Part shown: in pieces, positions 5,919 through 7,020 of the stretch
Numbering within the stretch: position 1 is the stretch's first letter
How the letters are laid out: each line of letters opens with the position of its first letter
From: an uncultured Eubacteriales bacterium
GTDB lineage: Bacteria > Bacillota > Clostridia > Oscillospirales > Oscillospiraceae
NCBI GenBank assembly: GCA_900321335.1
Contig: ONVR01000302.1
Location: 1 to 7,020 of the forward strand
Direction of reading: 5' to 3'
DNA length: 7,020 bases
The notes under the pieces: generated by a model
Seen by the model: only the letters and a program-made list of their open reading frames with translations
Databases searched by the model: none
Told to the model about the DNA's origin: nothing
Made by a program: the position numbers and the translations under genes

Positions 5919-6497
5919 ATGAAGAAAAGTCCTGTCGGCATCATTGCCGGCGTCCTGCTGCTGATTTTCACCGGCCTTTCGGCTTACAACACCTGGCAGG
6001 CGGGGGTACTGTCCAATCTGCTGCCCGTGTTTATGCCGGAGATCTGGCCCTCGTACCTTCTGCTGGCCCTGCCCGTCCTGGGCTACGCCCTGGTGACGGC
6101 GAGTCTGTTTGCAGGGCTGCCCTGGCTGGCCTCCCTGGGCGGGCTGCTGGCGGCAGTCCCCAGCGGGATCAACCTGTTTTACGTGATCCTGCCCCACTTC
6201 GCGGTGATCGCCACGCCCTGGCTGTTTCTGGCCAAAACCGTGCTGCTCCTGCTGTCTCTGGGGCTGCTGATCCTGGGCGGGCTCCTGCCGGGACGGGCAA
6301 GGCCCCTGGCCGCCGCCTCGGTCCTGTGCATGCTGGCGCAGTACGCGGTGGCCATCGTCCAGGCTGGCCCGGCGAGGATCACCCCGGCAGACGTCTGCTG
6401 GCACCTTCTGTTCACCGCCGGCGTCCTGCTGCTGGGGGCCGCCTTCCGGGCGTTCTCCCTCCGGCGCCGGGCCAGCCGGGCCGGCTGGGATCTGTAG
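5919..6497 (+). CDS. Multi-pass membrane protein of unknown function
   Basis: I do not recognise a family for this 192-residue protein. It is very hydrophobic, with probable membrane segments near residues 6-24, 44-64, 67-90, 96-122, 128-148 and 159-180. The first may act as a signal anchor (MKKS start). The C terminus is short, basic and soluble (SLRRRASRAGWDL, 180-192). There is no obvious catalytic motif; isolated Cys residues at 137 and 160 fall in or near helices. The ATG at 5919 has AAAGGAGG at 5903-5910, 8 nt upstream. A GTG at 5877 in the same frame lacks such a site. No clear promoter lies between the preceding terminator and the start, so it may depend on read-through from the nfeD-paraslipin operon, and a strong terminator follows. 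It could be a lineage-specific membrane protein, but a role with the SPFH system is only a guess from position. Confidence 0.75.
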   Translation: MKKSPVGIIAGVLLLIFTGLSAYNTWQAGVLSNLLPVFMPEIWPSYLLLALPVLGYALVTASLFAGLPWLASLGGLLAAVPSGINLFYVILPHFAVIATPWLFLAKTVLLLLSLGLLILGGLLPGRARPLAAASVLCMLAQYAVAIVQAGPARITPADVCWHLLFTAGVLLLGAAFRAFSLRRRASRAGWDL

Positions 6498-6517
6498 CCC
6501 GGAAGAAAGGAAAAAAG

Positions 6518-6568
6518 GAACCCTCCGCTCCATGAATGCCATGGCGCGGAGGGTTCTCTCTTTTGTTT
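6518..6568 (+). terminator. Strong intrinsic terminator after the unknown membrane protein gene
   Basis: GAACCCTCCGC (6518-6528) pairs perfectly with GCGGAGGGTTC (6546-6556). The inner CCATG (6530-6534) pairs with CATGG (6540-6544), separated from the outer stem by one T/C mismatch. A T-rich run TCTCTTTTGTTTTC follows. The A-rich stretch just upstream (6508-6516) could let it also work on the minus strand. Confidence 0.9.
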
Positions 6569-6602
6569 TCTCCGACGTTCCGCAGACACGCCGCACCCGC
6601 AA

Positions 6603-6621
6603 GCAATCACCTACGTCACAA
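6603..6621 (+). repeat. 5' boundary segment of the repeat array
   Basis: GCAATCACCTA (6603-6613) is identical to 2513-2523, the left end of the short element between the GerAA- and GerAC-type genes. In both places it precedes repeat-unit sequence. A CCGCACCCG word also lies upstream in both (6591-6599 and 2482-2490), but at different distances (3 versus 22 nt), so I take GCAATCACCTA as the shared boundary. Confidence 0.5.
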
Positions 6622-6701
6622 CGTGCGTAATGTAACCGTCACGTCAGCAGTTGGCTGCCGTGCACCTGCAGGAATTACAAGCACAATCCCGGCCCGCACA
6701 A
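6622..6701 (+). repeat. 80-bp tandem repeat unit 1
   Basis: This is the first full unit, and the most divergent from unit 2 together with unit 3. It shares the conserved middle CAGCAGTTGGCTGCCGTGCA and the end CCCGGCCCGCACAA with unit 2. Differences concentrate in the first 20 bp and around the A-rich segment near unit position 50-60. Confidence 0.85.
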
Positions 6702-6781
6702 GGTGCGTAACGTGACAATCACATCAGCAGTTGGCTGCCGTGCACCCGCAGAAAAAGCAAGCACAGTCCCGGCCCGCACAA
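6702..6781 (+). repeat. 80-bp tandem repeat unit 2
   Basis: The unit starts GGTGCGTAACGTGACAATCA and ends GGCCCGCACAA. Positions 4-80 are identical to unit 4 (77 consecutive bases). The junctions with units 1 and 3 both form a short stem, CGCAC-AAG-GTGCG. Confidence 0.9.
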
Positions 6782-6861
6782 GGTGCGTAACGTAATAGTC
6801 ACATCAGCAGTTGGCTGTCGTGCACCCGCAGAGACAACACGCACAGTCCCGGTCCGCTATA
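6782..6861 (+). repeat. 80-bp tandem repeat unit 3
   Basis: It has the same length and frame as unit 2 but differs at scattered sites (GTAATAGTCAC, GGCTGTCG, GAGACAACACGC). It ends GGTCCGCTATA instead of GGCCCGCACAA. The CGCTAT ending is shared with the degenerate unit at 2513-2597, and in both cases the hairpin module follows. Confidence 0.88.
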
Positions 6862-6940
6862 AAGCTCTTTTTGCCTTCTTTTTCTCACGAGAAAAAGAAG
6901 GGGCCGCCGTGCACCGGGAAACGCTGCACCGCACCTGATC
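6862..6940 (+). repeat. 79-bp hairpin module inside the repeat array
   Basis: The module fills almost exactly one repeat period between units 3 and 4. It contains CCTTCTTTTTCTC (6874-6886), a 2-nt centre and the exact reverse complement (6889-6901), followed by GGGCCG. The 18-bp core TTTTTCTCACGAGAAAAA is identical to the hairpin at 2599-2628. The remaining part (6907-6940) has fragments such as CCGTGCACC that resemble the repeat unit. Confidence 0.75.
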
Positions 6941-7020
6941 CGGGCGTAACGTGACAATCACATCAGCAGTTGGCTGCCGTGCACCCGCAGAAAAAGCAAG
7001 CACAGTCCCGGCCCGCACAA
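6941..7020 (+). repeat. 80-bp tandem repeat unit 4, reaching the window end
   Basis: It is identical to unit 2 from unit position 4 to 80 and differs only at positions 1 and 3. It ends exactly at the last base of the window in the same CGCACAA sequence that precedes a new unit elsewhere, so the array very probably continues beyond the edge. Confidence 0.9.

Larger units (their letters stand above)
6498..7020. other. 523-bp gene-free region at the right edge
   Basis: No credible coding region is visible on either strand. It holds the terminator at 6518-6568, a short unique stretch (6569-6602), then the repeat array from 6603 to the end of the window. No promoter of good quality was found in it. 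What lies to the right is not visible. Confidence 0.7.

Noticed and set aside
5196..6602. 468-codon open frame on the minus strand opposite the paraslipin and unknown membrane protein genes
   Set aside because: It crosses two plus-strand genes with good ribosome binding sites and terminators and has low-complexity composition, so it is an antisense shadow.
6622..7020. Possible CRISPR array from the regular 80-bp period
   Set aside because: Similarity extends across the whole unit rather than a 25-40 bp repeat with unique spacers; units 2 and 4 are identical over 77 bases. No cas genes are visible.

Overview
The window looks like chromosomal DNA from a GC-rich, endospore-forming Clostridia-type Firmicute. 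A human-gut Oscillospiraceae-like genome (Flavonifractor/Lawsonibacter/Oscillibacter type) is my best guess, but this is inference. The basis is a complete three-gene GerA-type spore germinant-receptor operon, strong AGGAGG-type ribosome binding sites, and GC-rich coding sequence by eye. No rRNA, tRNA, transposase, phage gene or CRISPR array is visible.

Left half, minus strand (about 4195 down to 99): a germinant-receptor operon in the order A-C-B. A close match to a sigma-G (forespore) promoter sits just upstream of the GerAA-type gene (4135 to 2633). It is followed by a GerAC-type lipoprotein gene (2313 to 1168) and a GerAB-type permease gene (1181 to 99). The last two overlap by 14 bp, so they are probably translationally coupled. 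A 319-bp gap between the A and C genes contains a repeat element ending in a perfect 14-bp-stem hairpin that nearly touches the GerAA stop codon. Just past the GerAB stop codon, a near-consensus sigma-A promoter points left out of the window towards an unseen gene. The three Ger proteins would form one inner-membrane receptor in the spore: the B subunit senses nutrient, the A subunit is the channel-forming part, and the C lipoprotein assists.

Right half, plus strand (about 4228 to 6568): a divergent housekeeping-type unit. Two candidate sigma-A promoters, the second overlapped by a TGTGCT-N6-AGCACA inverted repeat, precede a short NfeD gene (4395-4841). An SPFH/paraslipin (QmcA-like) gene follows (4897-5826). 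This is the classical NfeD-paraslipin membrane pair. A GC-rich terminator follows, then a 192-residue multi-pass membrane protein of unknown function (5919-6497) and a second strong terminator.

Right edge (about 6603-7020): no gene, but four 80-bp tandem repeat units with a hairpin module between units 3 and 4, running off the window end. A short form of the same element (shared start GCAATCACCTA, one degenerate unit, hairpin with the same 18-bp core, shared end GGGGCCG) is the one between the GerAA and GerAC genes. The outer arms of the two hairpins differ by compensatory changes. This modular dispersed repeat is the least explained and most interesting feature of the window. No new enzyme or defence system is evident.
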